Below, piece by piece: positions 5,221 through 5,780 of a stretch of DNA of 5,780 nucleotides. The translations under genes were made by a program, and so were the position numbers. Below the pieces are notes generated by a model. That model made no database searches. It was not told the origin of the DNA and worked only from the letters and a program-made list of their open reading frames with translations. The DNA comes from Candidatus Blautia equi (lineage in GTDB: Bacteria > Bacillota > Clostridia > Lachnospirales > Lachnospiraceae), in NCBI GenBank assembly GCA_018064695.1, contig JAGHUU010000243.1, forward strand, positions 1 through 5,780, written 5' to 3'. The stretch's first letter is position 1; each line of letters starts with the position of its first letter.

Positions 5221-5780
5221 ATGAATCGTGAAGAAGCATATCGCATTCTGGGAGCCAGGATCGGTGACAGTCAGAAAACCATCAAAGAAAAATACAGAAG
5301 CCTGATCACCCAGGTACATCCGGATGTGCAGCCGGAAAAAGATAGGATCGGGAATTACTCCGCGCAGGAGATCAACGACGCCTACACCCTGCTGATCCGT
5401 AAGGGTGAATGGGTGAGGGCGGAGGAGATAAAGGACAGAGCGTCCACCGGTGCCTATACTTATTCATACAGGAGTGCAAATCAGCATTCCTCCTGGAATG
5501 AGCCGGTGAATCCCCTGGCATATCTGGACCGAAACGTTTATCAGTATGCCGAGGACGCCGATGGCGAGCGCTTTGGCATGATCACCGTTGCCCGGGGCAA
5601 ATACTACTGGAATCCGGAGGAGGAAGAGTTTTCCCTTTTTCTGATGAGCCTTAAGGACAGCATTGTGGAGCGCACCGGCAGAAAAGACACTCTTTTAGAA
5701 AGAGAGATCATGCAGAAGCACAGCGAGATCATGTATCTTCTGGCTCAGGAGTTCATCGACTACGCGGTATGCCTGGACAA
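5221..5780 (+). CDS. J-domain (DnaJ-like) protein with an unassigned C-terminal region (3' end cut by window)
   Basis: The frame from ATG 5221 stays open to the window edge, giving 186 complete codons. Residues 4-56 form a J domain: EEAYRILG (4-11), helix II KEKYRSLITQ (22-31), the diagnostic HPD at 33-35, and helix III at about 43-54 with EINDAYTLL. This implies stimulation of an Hsp70 (DnaK-type) ATPase. What follows is not the Gly/Phe-rich or zinc-finger region of true DnaJ. Residues 57-90 are polar, and from about 95 there is a mixed segment including GKYYWNPEEEEFSLFL (126-141) that I do not recognise, ending in probable helix (160-186). The gene starts 17 bases after the mutarotase-like stop and has no good Shine-Dalgarno sequence (only AAGAAG-like at 5202-5207), so translation may be coupled to the upstream gene. 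Confidence 0.85.
   Translation, partial: MNREEAYRILGARIGDSQKTIKEKYRSLITQVHPDVQPEKDRIGNYSAQEINDAYTLLIRKGEWVRAEEIKDRASTGAYTYSYRSANQHSSWNEPVNPLAYLDRNVYQYAEDADGERFGMITVARGKYYWNPEEEEFSLFLMSLKDSIVERTGRKDTLLEREIMQKHSEIMYLLAQEFIDYAVCLD

Noticed and set aside
1..5780. tRNA, rRNA, CRISPR array, insertion sequence or prophage elements
   Set aside because: I saw no cloverleaf, conserved rRNA blocks, regularly spaced repeats, terminal inverted repeats or transposase/integrase motifs on either strand.

Overview
The window looks like chromosomal DNA from a gut-type anaerobic Firmicute, most likely a member of the Lachnospiraceae (inference). The pointers are moderate GC, AGGAGG-type ribosome binding sites, a clostripain-family (C11) secreted protease, a ferredoxin-type aldo/keto reductase, and short flavin enzymes typical of strict anaerobes. 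There are no rRNA, tRNA, CRISPR, insertion-sequence or phage signatures. Six protein genes occupy most of the sequence; the first and last are cut by the window edges.

Layout. Bases 1-1085 (minus strand) hold an aldo/keto reductase with two [4Fe-4S] motifs, missing its C-terminus. A divergent intergenic region (1086-1250) separates it from a plus-strand HAD-type 5'-nucleotidase-like protein (1251-1856). Next comes a large secreted C11 cysteine protease (1947-3602) with a very unusual acidic and aromatic tail, then a small nitroreductase (3683-4207) closed by a strong intrinsic terminator (4230-4276). Downstream are a galactose-mutarotase-like protein (4319-5203) and, 17 bases later, a J-domain protein (5221 to the window end).

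How the genes relate. No strong shared pathway is visible. The reductase, nitroreductase and nucleotidase look like cytoplasmic housekeeping or redox functions. The protease is the only exported product. The mutarotase-like gene and the J-domain gene probably share a transcript. The nitroreductase may be read partly from the protease gene, because no clear terminator lies between them.

The most interesting element is the protease. Its last 121 residues contain 44 Asp and 11 Glu and are organised as hydrophobic F-L-x-W-L-L patches alternating with Asp runs. A related patch followed by an acidic run lies inside the catalytic half, directly after a strongly basic stretch. This suggests an undescribed accessory, processing or binding module on a secreted clostripain-like enzyme.
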